Counted from the stretch's first letter, positions 25,476-34,307 are shown. The stretch: 64,000 nucleotides of DNA from Streptomyces sp. C10-9-1 (GCF_024497955.1 NZ_JANHKP010000009.1:1-64000), one strand, 5' to 3'. Notes: generated by a model not told the origin, from the letters alone. Program-made: numbers and translations.

Positions 25476-26479
25476 ACGGCACCCGCCCGCAGCTGGTACA
25501 TCCGCCGGAAGCGCCGGCTGACCGCGTACTGGCCGAGCCCGAGGGCCAGTCCGGCCACGACGGCGGCGTTGACGAGCAGGTGGGCGACGGTGAAGAAGAC
25601 GAGGAAGGGCACTCCCCGCTCGCGGCGGACGAAGCCGTACTGCCCGAGGTCCGCCAGCACCGTCCCGGCCACGGCGGCCGTCGACACCAGGGCGGCCCAG
25701 GGGGTGAGGAGCACCAGGGGCAGGGCCGCGACGGCGACGCCCGCGAGGAGCGAGGCGACGGCCCGGCCACCGGTCTCCATCCCCTGCATGGCCCGGCCCC
25801 GGTCCAGGTAGAAGGGCACCCGGAGCCTGCTGCGGACGAAGGCCTTGCGCAGCAGCGGCCGCATCCTGCTCTCGTCGGACAGGCGCCCGCGGATACGCGA
25901 GGTGAGCAGCATCGGCCACCGCGCGGCGAGCCGTTCGGCGTGGTCGATCTCCTCCGTCTGGCGCAGGGCCGGGTTGAACCACCCGGCGTCCAGGAAGGCG
26001 GACCGGCGTACGGCGCCGAGGGCGTAGAAGCCGCCGCTGACGAGCCCCTCGGCGCTCTTGCGCCAGTAGTGGTACTGGAGGATCCGGTACTGGCCGACGA
26101 GCGTCTCCGCGAACAGCGGTTCCTTGTCGGGTATGCCGAACACGGCGCCGTAGGAGGGGTGCTCCCCGAACAGGGCCACGGCCTGGGCGACGGCGTCGGG
26201 GTGCATGGTGAGGTCCGCGTCGAGAAAGAAGACGATCTCCCCGGAGGTGGAGCGCACACCGAGGTTCCGGCTGGCGCCTGGGCCCCCGTTCTCGGGTGCG
26301 CGCACCAGGCGGACGGGGTGGGCCGCGGCCCGCTCGGCGCAGCCGTCGGTGCTGGCGTCGTCGACGACGACGACCTCGATGTTCGGGTAGGTCTGGGCCA
26401 GGATCGATTCCAGGCACAGGTCGATGGTCCGGCGGTCGTTGTACATCGGGACGACCACCGAGACGAGGGGTTCGGGCAT
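25472..26479 (-). CDS. family 2 glycosyltransferase with C-terminal membrane helices
   Basis: A 335-residue GT-A enzyme. VSVVVPMYNDRRTID starts the nucleotide-sugar fold, VVVDDASTD and FFLDADLTMHPD carry the metal-binding Asp residues, and a long acceptor region follows. Two or three hydrophobic helices lie at about residues 245-315, so it sits at the inner membrane. It overlaps EEP1 by 4 bp and lies 38 bp downstream of the UbiA gene. The donor sugar is unknown; a polyprenyl phosphate acceptor is plausible because of the neighbours. It resembles the second GT2 gene of the cluster throughout. Confidence 0.88.
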   Translation of the reverse strand: MPEPLVSVVVPMYNDRRTIDLCLESILAQTYPNIEVVVVDDASTDGCAERAAAHPVRLVRAPENGGPGASRNLGVRSTSGEIVFFLDADLTMHPDAVAQAVALFGEHPSYGAVFGIPDKEPLFAETLVGQYRILQYHYWRKSAEGLVSGGFYALGAVRRSAFLDAGWFNPALRQTEEIDHAERLAARWPMLLTSRIRGRLSDESRMRPLLRKAFVRSRLRVPFYLDRGRAMQGMETGGRAVASLLAGVAVAALPLVLLTPWAALVSTAAVAGTVLADLGQYGFVRRERGVPFLVFFTVAHLLVNAAVVAGLALGLGQYAVSRRFRRMYQLRAGAV

Positions 26480-26517
26480 GGGGATGTCCTCGATCGGTGT
26501 GCGGAGGCGGAGGGGCG

Positions 26518-27411
26518 TCAGACGAGCACGGGCACGAGCAGCAGCGCGGCCCAGACGGAGGAGTTGGCGAGCATGGTCCGGTCCCGGAGCAGGGTGCGGA
26601 CCGGCTCCCCGCCGCCCCCGTCGACGACGACGACCTGGAGGTAGCGGAACAGGGCGAAGAGTGCGCACGGCACGGTGAGCAGGGCGTGGTCGCCGAAGCC
26701 GGACTCGGTGCGCAGGTACATCAGGTAGCCGATCATCGTCAGGGCCGAGCACAGGACCAGGACGAGGTCGAGGAAGTGGGCCGAGTAGCCGACCAGGGCG
26801 GGCCGGTGCCCGGTGCCGGAGACTCCCAGCTCGTGGCGCCGCTTGCCGAGGATGAGGACCAGGCAGACGACGAGGACGGTGAGCACCAGCCACACCTCCA
26901 CCGCCCGGCCGCCGGCCTGGTAGCCGCCCAGCAGGCGGAGCACGAAGCCGGTGGCGACCACGAACACGTCCAGCAGGGGCAGGTGTTTGAGCTTGAAGCT
27001 GTAGGCGCCGTTGACGGCGAGGTAGAGCAGGACCACGGCGGCGGTGCCCGTCCCGAGCACCGCCAGCGCCGGGACCAGCAGACCGGTCAGCACCAGGGCG
27101 GTGGTCACCGCGGACCCCATGCTCATCCGGCCCGAGGCGAGCGGGCGGTGGCGCTTCACCGGGTGGCGCTTGTCGCGTTCCACGTCCGCGATGTCGTTGA
27201 GCACGTACACCAGCGACGAGGCCAGCACGAAGGCCGCGGTGGCGAGCGCCACCCGCAGTCCGGTGTCCGGCTGCCACCCGGCGCCGAGCAGCGGGAGCGG
27301 CACGACCAGCAGGTTCTTCGGCCACTGGCCGGGTCTGACCAGTGCGAGCGGCGCGGGCAGCCGGCTGGTGCGGACCGCCGCGGGCTGGGTCTTCTCCCCC
27401 AGCTGAGTCAT
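26518..27411 (-). CDS. decaprenyl-phosphate phosphoribosyltransferase-like UbiA prenyltransferase
   Basis: A 297-residue integral membrane enzyme with about nine helices. LVRPGQWPKN at the start, NDIADVERDKRHPVKRHRP with NDxxDxxxD at residues 72-80, and AYSFKLKHLPLLDVFVVATG (second Asp-rich loop) follow the pattern of mycobacterial DPPR synthase Rv3806c, which transfers 5-phosphoribose from PRPP to decaprenyl phosphate. It would thus supply a polyprenyl-phosphoryl pentose. No dprE1/dprE2-type epimerase pair is in this window; instead an SDR and an aminotransferase are adjacent. GGGAG lies 4 nt before the ATG. The gap to the upstream epimerase gene is 11 bp. Confidence 0.88.
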   Translation of the reverse strand: MTQLGEKTQPAAVRTSRLPAPLALVRPGQWPKNLLVVPLPLLGAGWQPDTGLRVALATAAFVLASSLVYVLNDIADVERDKRHPVKRHRPLASGRMSMGSAVTTALVLTGLLVPALAVLGTGTAAVVLLYLAVNGAYSFKLKHLPLLDVFVVATGFVLRLLGGYQAGGRAVEVWLVLTVLVVCLVLILGKRRHELGVSGTGHRPALVGYSAHFLDLVLVLCSALTMIGYLMYLRTESGFGDHALLTVPCALFALFRYLQVVVVDGGGGEPVRTLLRDRTMLANSSVWAALLLVPVLV

Positions 27412-27422
27412 GGTGCTCCCCC

Positions 27423-28445
27423 TCAGAAGAAGATCTTCGCGGCGGACAGCAGGCCCTGCTTCCAGGGGTCCCGGCTGGTGCGGCCGGAGGCCGGGGCGCC
27501 CTCGGGGGCCTCGTGGCGCGCGGTGCGCCACCAGTGGTAGGTGCGCAGCACCGCGTCGGCGTTGGACAGCCGCGGGGTGAAGCCGAGCCGGGCCTTGGCC
27601 TTGTCGATGCTCACGTAGGAGTCGTCCATCAGTTTGTGCAGCAGCCGCCCGTAGACGGGTGAGAGCCGGGCGCGCTGGAGGACGCTGAGCACGGCGAGGG
27701 CGGGGCGGGCGGGCAGCCCGACGACCCGCTTGCCGTGGCCCGCGGCGTCGAGGACGGCCTGGAAGTCCTCGCGCAGGGTGCCGAACTCCGCGGCGGCGAG
27801 GTTGTAGGTGTCGTTCGCGACGTCGTCCTCGGCGGCGATCACCGTGACCACGGCGTCGACGAGGTCGTCGACGGCGAACATCTGGATGCGCACGTCGCCC
27901 CTGCCGAGGACGGGGAAGTGGCGGCCCTCCTCGGCCCATTCGAAGAGCATCGAGAACAGGCCCATCCGACCGGGCCCGACGAAGGTCTTGGGGCGGAGGA
28001 TCGGGACGCACATCCCCTCGGCGCGGTACCGCTCGGCGACCTCCTCGGCGGCGGCCTTGGCCCGGCTGTAGGTGTCGACGGGTTCCCGGGGGTACTCCTC
28101 CGGTGTGGGCACCACGCTCGGCAGTCCGTAGACGGCCGTGGAGGAGATGTGCACCACGCGGGGGGTGCCGGCGGCGGCGGCCGCGGCGAAGACGTTCTCG
28201 GTGCCGCCGACGATGATCGAGCGGATCTGCTCGTCGGGGTAGCTGGGCAGCGCGGCGGCGGCGTGCACCAGGACGTCGGCGCCGTCGAGGGCGCGGTCCA
28301 TGACGTCCCGGTCGCGGATGTCCCCGGTGAACTCCACGCCGGGGCCGGGGCGGAGGTCGACTCCGCGCACCCGGTGGCCGTCGGCGAGCAGCCGCTCCGC
28401 GAGCCGGGAGCCGAGCATGCCGGCCGCGCCGGTGAGGGTGATCAC
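27423..28445 (-). CDS. NAD-dependent epimerase/dehydratase (extended SDR)
   Basis: A 340-residue Rossmann enzyme. The cofactor loop GAAGMLG has glycines at residues 6, 9 and 12, the active-site pair is YSRAK (YxxxK), and HISSTAVYG supplies the Ser. Extended SDRs of this type epimerise, oxidise or dehydrate nucleotide-linked or lipid-linked sugars. The GTG at 28445 overlaps the aminotransferase stop (GTGA), with AAGGTGGG upstream. Tight coupling to the class III aminotransferase suggests it makes a keto-sugar for amination; this is inference. Confidence 0.87.
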   Translation of the reverse strand: MITLTGAAGMLGSRLAERLLADGHRVRGVDLRPGPGVEFTGDIRDRDVMDRALDGADVLVHAAAALPSYPDEQIRSIIVGGTENVFAAAAAAGTPRVVHISSTAVYGLPSVVPTPEEYPREPVDTYSRAKAAAEEVAERYRAEGMCVPILRPKTFVGPGRMGLFSMLFEWAEEGRHFPVLGRGDVRIQMFAVDDLVDAVVTVIAAEDDVANDTYNLAAAEFGTLREDFQAVLDAAGHGKRVVGLPARPALAVLSVLQRARLSPVYGRLLHKLMDDSYVSIDKAKARLGFTPRLSNADAVLRTYHWWRTARHEAPEGAPASGRTSRDPWKQGLLSAAKIFF

Positions 28446-29842
28446 CACTGGGAACCCACCTTCTGCTTGATGAAGCGGGCGACCAGAGGGGACAGCCCGC
28501 GGTCGAGGACCTCGCCGAGCGCGTCGACGGTGCGCTCCGCCTCCGCCGGATCGGTGACCAGCGAGGGGCCGATGATCAGCGGGTTGAGGCCGTTGAGGGT
28601 GTAGTAGGCGTAGATGCCGTGGTCCTGGTAGAGCGCGTTGATCACCGCGCAGGTGACCAGCTTGGTCTTGAACCGCGGGTCGCGGGCCATGCCGCCGGGG
28701 GCGAGCTTGGCGACGAGGTCGAGCACCCGCGGGCCGCCGTCGACGAACACGCCCCACAGGGCCCCGGCGCCCGCCACCCGGCCGACGGCCTCGGGGTGCT
28801 CCTTGGCGATCCGCTCCAGCCCGGGTTCCAGGACGGCTCCCAGGGCCCGCGCGCGGGCCGGGTAGTCGTCCTCGACGGCGATGTTGACGGCCTCCAGCGC
28901 GGTGGCGCACTCCTCGCCGAACCCGTAGTAGGTGGTGGAGGTGGACTGCAGCAGGGCGTCGCCGAGGTTGTCGTACGCCTTGCGGAACACGCCCTCGCGG
29001 GCGACGAGGGCCGAGATCGAGGACTTGCCGCCGCCGAAGGACTTCGACGTGGTGAGCACGTCCGGGATCAGGTCCGGGTAGCGCATGAAGTGGAAGAGGG
29101 TGCCGGTCTTGCCCCAGCCGGTGTAGATCTCGTCGAAGATCAGGACGATCTTCTCCCGGTCGCACAGCTCGCGCAGCCCCCGCAGGAACTCCTCGGAGCA
29201 CCACTGGATCGTGGAGGCGCTGAAGGGCTCGATCAGGATGGCGTAGACGTCGTCCGGGTGGGCGGCGACGGCCCGCTTCACGGAGCCGAGGTCGCCGTAG
29301 CGGAAGGTGTCGATCCCGGGGATGGTCGGGAAGCCGAACTGCGCCTGCCCGGTCAGTCCGCCGGAGCCGAGCAGCTTGCCGTGGAAGGCGCAGTCGGCGC
29401 GCAGGACGGTGGAGCGCCGTCCCTTGTGGTACTTGTACGCGAGCTTGACCGCCCCCTCGACGGCCTCCGCTCCCGAGTTCGGCAGGAAGGACATGTTGAG
29501 GTCGCCGGGCAGGACCTCGGCGAGGTTGTGGCCGAGTGCGGCGAGGTAGGGCGAGAAGTAGGTCTTGTGCACCTCCATCCGCCGCTCGCGGGCGAAGCGC
29601 TCCCGGGCGGCGAGGATGCGGGGGTGGTTGTGGCCGTGGTTCAGCACGCCCACGCCGCCGGTCATGTCGAGGATCCGCCGGCCGTCGGAGAGGGTCAGGT
29701 AGGCGCCCTCGGCACTGCTGACCAGTTCGCGGCCGAAGCCGAACGAGGTCATCAGGGAGACCTGGCTCTTGTTCACATAGCGGCGGTAGAGGTCGTGGAC
29801 CTCGCCGACCTGGAGGTTCTCGGCTTCGTCAAGGGTGTACAC
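28442..29842 (-). CDS. class III PLP-dependent aminotransferase
   Basis: A 466-residue fold-type I aminotransferase. LPNSGAEAVEGAVKLAYKY is the cofactor phosphate loop, LIFDEIYTGWGKTG carries the ring-binding Asp (about 237) and TTSKSFGGGKSS the Schiff-base Lys (about 267). The best ribosome site (GGGAGAAG) lies before GTG 29842; an ATG at 29878 would add 12 residues but has no site and overlaps the upstream gene by 50 bp. With either start the gene overlaps the ybhN-like gene. In this cluster it may place an amino group on a lipid-linked sugar or polyol; the substrate is not known. Confidence 0.87.
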   Translation of the reverse strand: MYTLDEAENLQVGEVHDLYRRYVNKSQVSLMTSFGFGRELVSSAEGAYLTLSDGRRILDMTGGVGVLNHGHNHPRILAARERFARERRMEVHKTYFSPYLAALGHNLAEVLPGDLNMSFLPNSGAEAVEGAVKLAYKYHKGRRSTVLRADCAFHGKLLGSGGLTGQAQFGFPTIPGIDTFRYGDLGSVKRAVAAHPDDVYAILIEPFSASTIQWCSEEFLRGLRELCDREKIVLIFDEIYTGWGKTGTLFHFMRYPDLIPDVLTTSKSFGGGKSSISALVAREGVFRKAYDNLGDALLQSTSTTYYGFGEECATALEAVNIAVEDDYPARARALGAVLEPGLERIAKEHPEAVGRVAGAGALWGVFVDGGPRVLDLVAKLAPGGMARDPRFKTKLVTCAVINALYQDHGIYAYYTLNGLNPLIIGPSLVTDPAEAERTVDALGEVLDRGLSPLVARFIKQKVGSQW

Positions 29843-30968
29843 GGGCTTCTCCCAGGGGGGTGAGGCGGTGCGGCGCATGCGGGTCGCCGTGCGGTGGGGC
29901 GGGTGCGGTGCCGGTGTCGGCGTGGGCCGTGTCCGGAGGGGTCCCGGTGCCGGTGTCCGGGGCGGTGGGCGTGTCCGGGACGGTGGGCGCGGGCGTGGTG
30001 GTGGCCGCGGGCATGCCGGTGTCCGGGGCGGTGGGCGTGGGCGTGGTGGTGGCCGCGGGCGTGGCGGGCCCCGGACCGGGCCGCAGCCGGCTCCAGCCGA
30101 GGACGACGCCGGCGCTGCCGAGCTCGGCGACCACGCAGACCAGGCGGCTGGCGATGGCGGCCGCGGCGGCGGGTCCGGCGGGAAGCACGGTGGCGAGGGC
30201 GGCGGTGATGGTCAGCTCCCGGACACCCCAGCCGTCGGGCACGATCAGGGCCAGGCTGCTGACCACGGTCGCGAGGGCGAAACCGCCGACGGCGGCGCCC
30301 AGTCCGGCCCAGGGCCCGGCACCCAGCGCCAGCACCAGGAACCACAGGTGCAGGCCGGAGGCCGTCCAGGAGGCGACCGCGAGGAGCACCGCCCGGCGGA
30401 CCGCGCCGTCCGGGGGCGTGGCCACGGGCCGTCTGGCCAGCCGGGCGGCCGCGGCGACGGGCCGGGTGACCAGGGCGGGCCGGAGGGTGGCGGCGAGGAA
30501 GAACAGCGCGGGCAGGCACAACCACATCCAGTGCCCGGGCAGTGCCACGGGGGCCGCCGCGAGGCTGACGGCCGCACCGGTGAGCAGGGTCAGCGCCAGG
30601 CTCAGCACATACGCCGAGGTCATCTGGGAGCCGGGGACGCCCACCGCGCGGCCGTGCGCCACATGGGTGAGGACGCCCCAGACGCGTCCGGGCACGTACT
30701 TGCTGAGCTGGCCGAGGAAGTAGACCTTGGCCGCGTACAGGCCGCGGATCGGGTGGTCGCCGGGGAGCAGCACCCGCCAGGCGTGCACGGCGAGCACCAG
30801 TCCGGCGACGTTCGCGGCGAGGGAGGCGGCCAGCAGGGGCACCGCCTCGGCACGGGCGAAGGAGCGGGCGGCCTCGGGGCCCTCGCCCCGCACCACCAGG
30901 TACACGCCGACCAGGGCGGCGACCACGATGACCGGGGTCAGGATCCTGCGGAGCCGGTCGATCGTCAC
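29829..30968 (-). CDS. YbhN/UPF0104-family integral membrane protein with repetitive tail
   Basis: A 379-residue protein of the lysylphosphatidylglycerol-synthase transmembrane-domain family, with about eight helices from residue 8 to 310 and the conserved FLGQLSKYVPGRVWGV. Relatives are thought to move lipids across membranes or modify them. The last 70 residues are a hydrophilic Pro/Thr/Ala/Asp-rich tail (PAATTTPTPTAPDTG repeated) encoded by a GC-rich DNA repeat. The GTG at 30968 overlaps the stop of the second GT2 gene (GTGA). A flippase-like role for a polyprenyl-linked product is inference. Confidence 0.82.
   Translation of the reverse strand: MTIDRLRRILTPVIVVAALVGVYLVVRGEGPEAARSFARAEAVPLLAASLAANVAGLVLAVHAWRVLLPGDHPIRGLYAAKVYFLGQLSKYVPGRVWGVLTHVAHGRAVGVPGSQMTSAYVLSLALTLLTGAAVSLAAAPVALPGHWMWLCLPALFFLAATLRPALVTRPVAAAARLARRPVATPPDGAVRRAVLLAVASWTASGLHLWFLVLALGAGPWAGLGAAVGGFALATVVSSLALIVPDGWGVRELTITAALATVLPAGPAAAAAIASRLVCVVAELGSAGVVLGWSRLRPGPGPATPAATTTPTPTAPDTGMPAATTTPAPTVPDTPTAPDTGTGTPPDTAHADTGTAPAPPHGDPHAPHRLTPLGEARVHP
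29950..30066. repeat. degenerate tandem repeat coding for the tail of the YbhN-like protein
   Basis: Two 22-nt units beginning CCGGTGTCCGGGGCGG start at 29950 and 30016, and two 24-nt units containing GTGGTGGTGGCCGCGGGC alternate with them. The repeats stay in frame. Such repeats are prone to length change between strains. Confidence 0.7.
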
Positions 30969-31963
30969 CGGGCCACCGCCCTTCCGGCTCCGGAGCGCGC
31001 CGCCGTGCGCGGCCGCAGGGCGGCCCGCAGGCCGCCCACGGCGGCTCCGGCCAGCAGCGCGGCGTGGTTGAGCAGGTGCACGGCGGCGAAGAACGGGACG
31101 AACCCGGCTCCGCGGCGACGGGCGGCGAAGCGCAGCAGCCCGAGGTTGGCGAGGCAGAAGGCGGCGAGCCCCGCGGCGGGCAGCCAGGGCAGGGCGAGAC
31201 CCCACGGCAGCGCGGCGAACAGCCCGGCGGCGGCCAGTACCGAGGCGGGGCTGTTGGCCGTCAGGTTGCTGCGCCCGCCGCGGCGCGCGGACAGCAGGGC
31301 GGGCACCAGCAGGAGCGCGCGCCGGTAGGTCTCGGCGAGGAGCGGGCCGAGGCGGTGCTCCTCGTCGTGGCGTGCCATCACCCGCTCGGTGAGCACGATC
31401 CGGTAGTGGGGGGCCAGCCGGTCGCTGAACTCCAGGTCCTCCGAGTCCCTCAGCGACTCGTCGAAGCCTCCGAGGTGCTCGAACACACCGCGGGGCACGG
31501 CTGCCTGGGCGAAGAAGGCGGTCTCCACGGCCCCCGCGCCGCGTGCTCGCCACCAGTAGGCGTGGAGGACCTTGTAGTGCTCGACGGGCCCGTCGTCGAA
31601 GAGCGGTTCGGGGGCGATCACCCCGTGCACGCAGCCGCAGCCGGGGTCGGCGGCGAGGATCTCCAGGGCGTTGGCCACCGAGTCGGGGGTGAGTGCCTCG
31701 TCGGAGTCGAGGAAGAACAGCACCTCGCCCGTGGCCGCGGCGATGCCGGTGTTCCGCGCCGCGGAGACGCCCCTGTTGACGGGGCTGCGGATGAGCGTGC
31801 AGGGGTGGCGCCGCGCGATCTGCGCGGTGGTGTCCGTGCTCGCGTCGTCGACGACGAGGACCTGGTGCACGGGGTGGGTCTGGGCGTAGACGGACCGCAG
31901 GCAGGCGTCCAGGGTGCGGGCGGAGTTGTAGGCCGGTATGACGACCGACACGGTGTGCGTCAT
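30965..31963 (-). CDS. second family 2 glycosyltransferase with C-terminal membrane helices
   Basis: A 332-residue GT-A enzyme: VSVVIPAYNSARTLD, LVVDDASTDTT and FFLDSDEALTPD, then LRDSEDLEFSDRLAPHYR, with two to three C-terminal hydrophobic helices. It parallels the GT2 at 25472 over its whole length, so the two are likely paralogues. It is the first gene of the leftward operon and overlaps the YbhN gene by 4 bp. It is divergent from EEP2 across a 168-bp promoter region. Confidence 0.87.
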   Translation of the reverse strand: MTHTVSVVIPAYNSARTLDACLRSVYAQTHPVHQVLVVDDASTDTTAQIARRHPCTLIRSPVNRGVSAARNTGIAAATGEVLFFLDSDEALTPDSVANALEILAADPGCGCVHGVIAPEPLFDDGPVEHYKVLHAYWWRARGAGAVETAFFAQAAVPRGVFEHLGGFDESLRDSEDLEFSDRLAPHYRIVLTERVMARHDEEHRLGPLLAETYRRALLLVPALLSARRGGRSNLTANSPASVLAAAGLFAALPWGLALPWLPAAGLAAFCLANLGLLRFAARRRGAGFVPFFAAVHLLNHAALLAGAAVGGLRAALRPRTAARSGAGRAVAR

Positions 31964-32131
31964 GGGACCAGTCCACCGGGCCCGCGTATTGGCCGGATAT
32001 CACCGGCGTATCGCCCGGCCGACTGCGCCGGACGGGTCAACTACGGTGCATGGAGAAGCCCTTGCCGGCTGCTGTCGTTCCCGGCCGGGATGTCCCGGTC
32101 TCCTCCCCCGCGCCCCCTGCGAGAGGTGCCC

Positions 32132-33289
32132 ATGCCCCGTCCCCCCGGCCCCGCCGTGCTCGGCGCCCGCCCGTCCGCCCGGCCGGCCGGCGAGGTGCCG
32201 CCCGTGCCCCGCCGGCGGCGGCGCACCGGGCTGCGCGTGCTCGTCGCCGCCTCCGTTGTCTGGGGGGTGTTCACGGTGCTGGGGCACCTGCTGAGCGGGC
32301 GGTGGTGGCCCTGGCTGCTGGCCGATCTGACGCCTCCCCCGCTGTTCGCCGCGGTGCCGCTGGTCCTGCTCGCGCTGTGCCTGCTCCCCCTCGCACGGGG
32401 CGCGCGCAGCCGGCTGGTGCCCCTGCTCGTCGTGGTGCTGCTGGCGGGTGTGCCGAGGGCCGGGCTGCACTGGGGCGCCCTGGTGCCCGGCGGCGGTCCG
32501 GACCCCGCACCGCCGGGCGCCCTGAAGGTGTTCTCGTGGAACACGCTGTACTGGGACACCACCGACGACCCGGGCGCCTTTTACCGCTTCCTCGCCTCCC
32601 GGGACGCCGATGTCTACCTGCTCCAGGAGTACCTGGCCTGGCGGGACGGCGAGCCGGCCCCCGTGGACCGGCTGGCCCGGCTGCGTGCGGAGTTCCCCGG
32701 GTACCGCGTGGTCGTGCTGGGCGAGCTGGTCACGCTGTCGCGCCGTCCGGTGGTGGCGGTGCCGCCGGTGGGGCGGGCACGGGAACTGACCCCGCGCAGC
32801 GGCTGGGCCGAGCGCTTCGAGCGGGGCAAGGTGCTGCGCACCGACATCGACGTGGGCGGCACGGTGGTGTCGTTCTACAACGTGCACGTCCCGGTGCAGC
32901 TGGACGTCCACCGCTCCGTGCTGAGCGGGGGCTTCTACCGGGTGGTCCGCGACCGGGACGCTCAGCGGCGGGAGCACTACGAGGCCCTGCTGGAGGACGC
33001 CCGGGCCAACCGGAACCCGGTGCTGATCTCCGGGGACTTCAACACCACCCCGGCCATGGGCGATCTGCGCGGGCTGCGGTCGGCCTTCCGGGACGCGCTG
33101 CCGGCCTCCTCGGGCCTGCTCCCCGGCACCTGGGACGCCGACGGGCCGGCGCTGTGGCGGCTGGACTGGACGTTCACCGGCGGGAGGCTCGCGGTCCACC
33201 GCTACGCCTTCGTCCCGCCCGAAGGGCTGTCCGACCACCGGGGGCAGGAGCTGCTGGTCTCCTCTGCGGACGGCGCTCCGGACGGGTGA
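32132..33289 (+). CDS. membrane-anchored endonuclease/exonuclease/phosphatase-fold protein (EEP2)
   Basis: A 385-residue paralogue of EEP1 with the same plan: basic N-terminus RRRRRTGLR, three helices (about 38-130) and an EEP domain. Motifs are VFSWNTLYW, LLQEYLAW, NVHVP and LISGDFNTT; the last motif is GLSDHRG, the canonical SDH that EEP1 lacks. GAGAGGT lies 5 nt before the ATG. It is divergent from the GT2 operon and probably belongs to the same pathway. Confidence 0.85.
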   Translation: MPRPPGPAVLGARPSARPAGEVPPVPRRRRRTGLRVLVAASVVWGVFTVLGHLLSGRWWPWLLADLTPPPLFAAVPLVLLALCLLPLARGARSRLVPLLVVVLLAGVPRAGLHWGALVPGGGPDPAPPGALKVFSWNTLYWDTTDDPGAFYRFLASRDADVYLLQEYLAWRDGEPAPVDRLARLRAEFPGYRVVVLGELVTLSRRPVVAVPPVGRARELTPRSGWAERFERGKVLRTDIDVGGTVVSFYNVHVPVQLDVHRSVLSGGFYRVVRDRDAQRREHYEALLEDARANRNPVLISGDFNTTPAMGDLRGLRSAFRDALPASSGLLPGTWDADGPALWRLDWTFTGGRLAVHRYAFVPPEGLSDHRGQELLVSSADGAPDG

Positions 33290-33291
33290 GC

Positions 33292-33320
33292 GGGCGCGGG
33301 GGCCGCATGCCCCCGCGCCC
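33292..33320. terminator. bidirectional terminator between EEP2 and the aldo/keto reductase gene
   Basis: A perfect 12-bp stem (GGGCGCGGGGGC / GCCCCCGCGCCC) with a 5-nt loop, starting 2 nt after the EEP2 stop codon. Confidence 0.85.
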
Positions 33321-33326
33321 GGCGGG

Positions 33327-34265
33327 TCAGCGGCCCGCCTCGTCCAGGCGGCGGCGCTGGTCCGCGTCGAGGGAGAGCGACAGGGCGCCCATGGCCTCCT
33401 CGACCTGCGCCACGCCGCTGGCGCCGACGACCGGCAGGACCGGCGGGTCGCTGTCCAGCAGCCAGGCCAGCACCACCTGGTTGACGGTCGCCCCGAGTTC
33501 GTCCGCCACGGTGCGCAGCGCGGCGAGCCGGGGCGGGGTGCCGGGGTGGTCGTAGGCGCCGGGGACCTCGACGTCGGAGCGCGTGTAGCCGCCGGCCAGC
33601 AGGGCGCTGTAGACCCACAGGCGCAGGTCGCCCTCGGAGCGCACGTAGTCCAGGAGTTCGCCGGTGACGTGGACGTGGGCGGAGGAGGGGAGCGGCATGT
33701 CCAGGCGGGGCTGGAGGTAGGAGTACCGGTACTGGAGGTGGCCGTAGCGCGGGCGCTCGCCCGCCAGGGCCCGGGCCCGCTCGACCCGCCACACGGCATG
33801 GTTGCTGACGCCCAGTTCCCGGGCCTTGCCGGCGTCGACGAGGTCGGCCAGGGCGGCCACGGTCTCGGCGGGGTCGACCGAGCGGTCCTCGATGTGGGTC
33901 CAGTACAGGTCGACCCGGTCGGTGCCGAGCCGCCGCAGGCTGGCCTCAGCCGCCGCGCGGAGGGCCTTGCCCGACAGGCCCTCGGCGTTCTCCAGGCCCG
34001 TGCCGGGGACGGCGGGGCGGGCGCCGGCCTTGGTGGCGACCACCAGGTCGTCCCGGTTGCGGCGCTCGGCCATCCAGCGGCCGATGACCGCCTCGCTCTC
34101 GTCGCCCGTACCGCCGTCCACCCAGAACGCGTAATTGTTGGCCGTGTCGATCACCGTGCCGCCCAGTTCCGCGAAGCGGTCGAGCACCGCGAACGAGGTG
34201 GCCTCGTCGACGGTGGTGCCGAAGGGAAGGGTGCCAAGGGCGATGGTGCGCTGCGGGACTGCCAT
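33327..34265 (-). CDS. aldo/keto reductase
   Basis: A 312-residue TIM-barrel NADPH-dependent oxidoreductase. The catalytic set is visible as GGTVIDTANNYAFW (Asp and Tyr), VVATKAG (Lys) and LYWTHIED (His). GVSNHAVWRVERA and PVVGASGVAQVEEAM belong to the cofactor side. The substrate is unknown, possibly sugar aldehydes. GAGGAGGACC precedes the ATG at 34265. Two dre-like palindromes lie in the divergent promoter, so aminosugar (DasR-type) control is possible. Confidence 0.9.
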   Translation of the reverse strand: MAVPQRTIALGTLPFGTTVDEATSFAVLDRFAELGGTVIDTANNYAFWVDGGTGDESEAVIGRWMAERRNRDDLVVATKAGARPAVPGTGLENAEGLSGKALRAAAEASLRRLGTDRVDLYWTHIEDRSVDPAETVAALADLVDAGKARELGVSNHAVWRVERARALAGERPRYGHLQYRYSYLQPRLDMPLPSSAHVHVTGELLDYVRSEGDLRLWVYSALLAGGYTRSDVEVPGAYDHPGTPPRLAALRTVADELGATVNQVVLAWLLDSDPPVLPVVGASGVAQVEEAMGALSLSLDADQRRRLDEAGR

Positions 34266-34295
34266 GGACGCGGTCCTCCTCGGATGAGTCGTCTT

Positions 34296-34307
34296 TGGAC
34301 TAGACCA
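34296..34307. promoter_or_regulatory. dre-like palindrome proximal to the aldo/keto reductase gene
   Basis: TGGACTAGACCA is identical to the site upstream of pdtaS at 15413 and matches 11 of 12 bases of the DasR core. It lies 31 bp upstream of the reductase start. Confidence 0.65.

Noticed and set aside
29950..30066. CRISPR-like array
   Set aside because: Units are unequal, in frame, without unique spacers, and encode the tail of a membrane protein.
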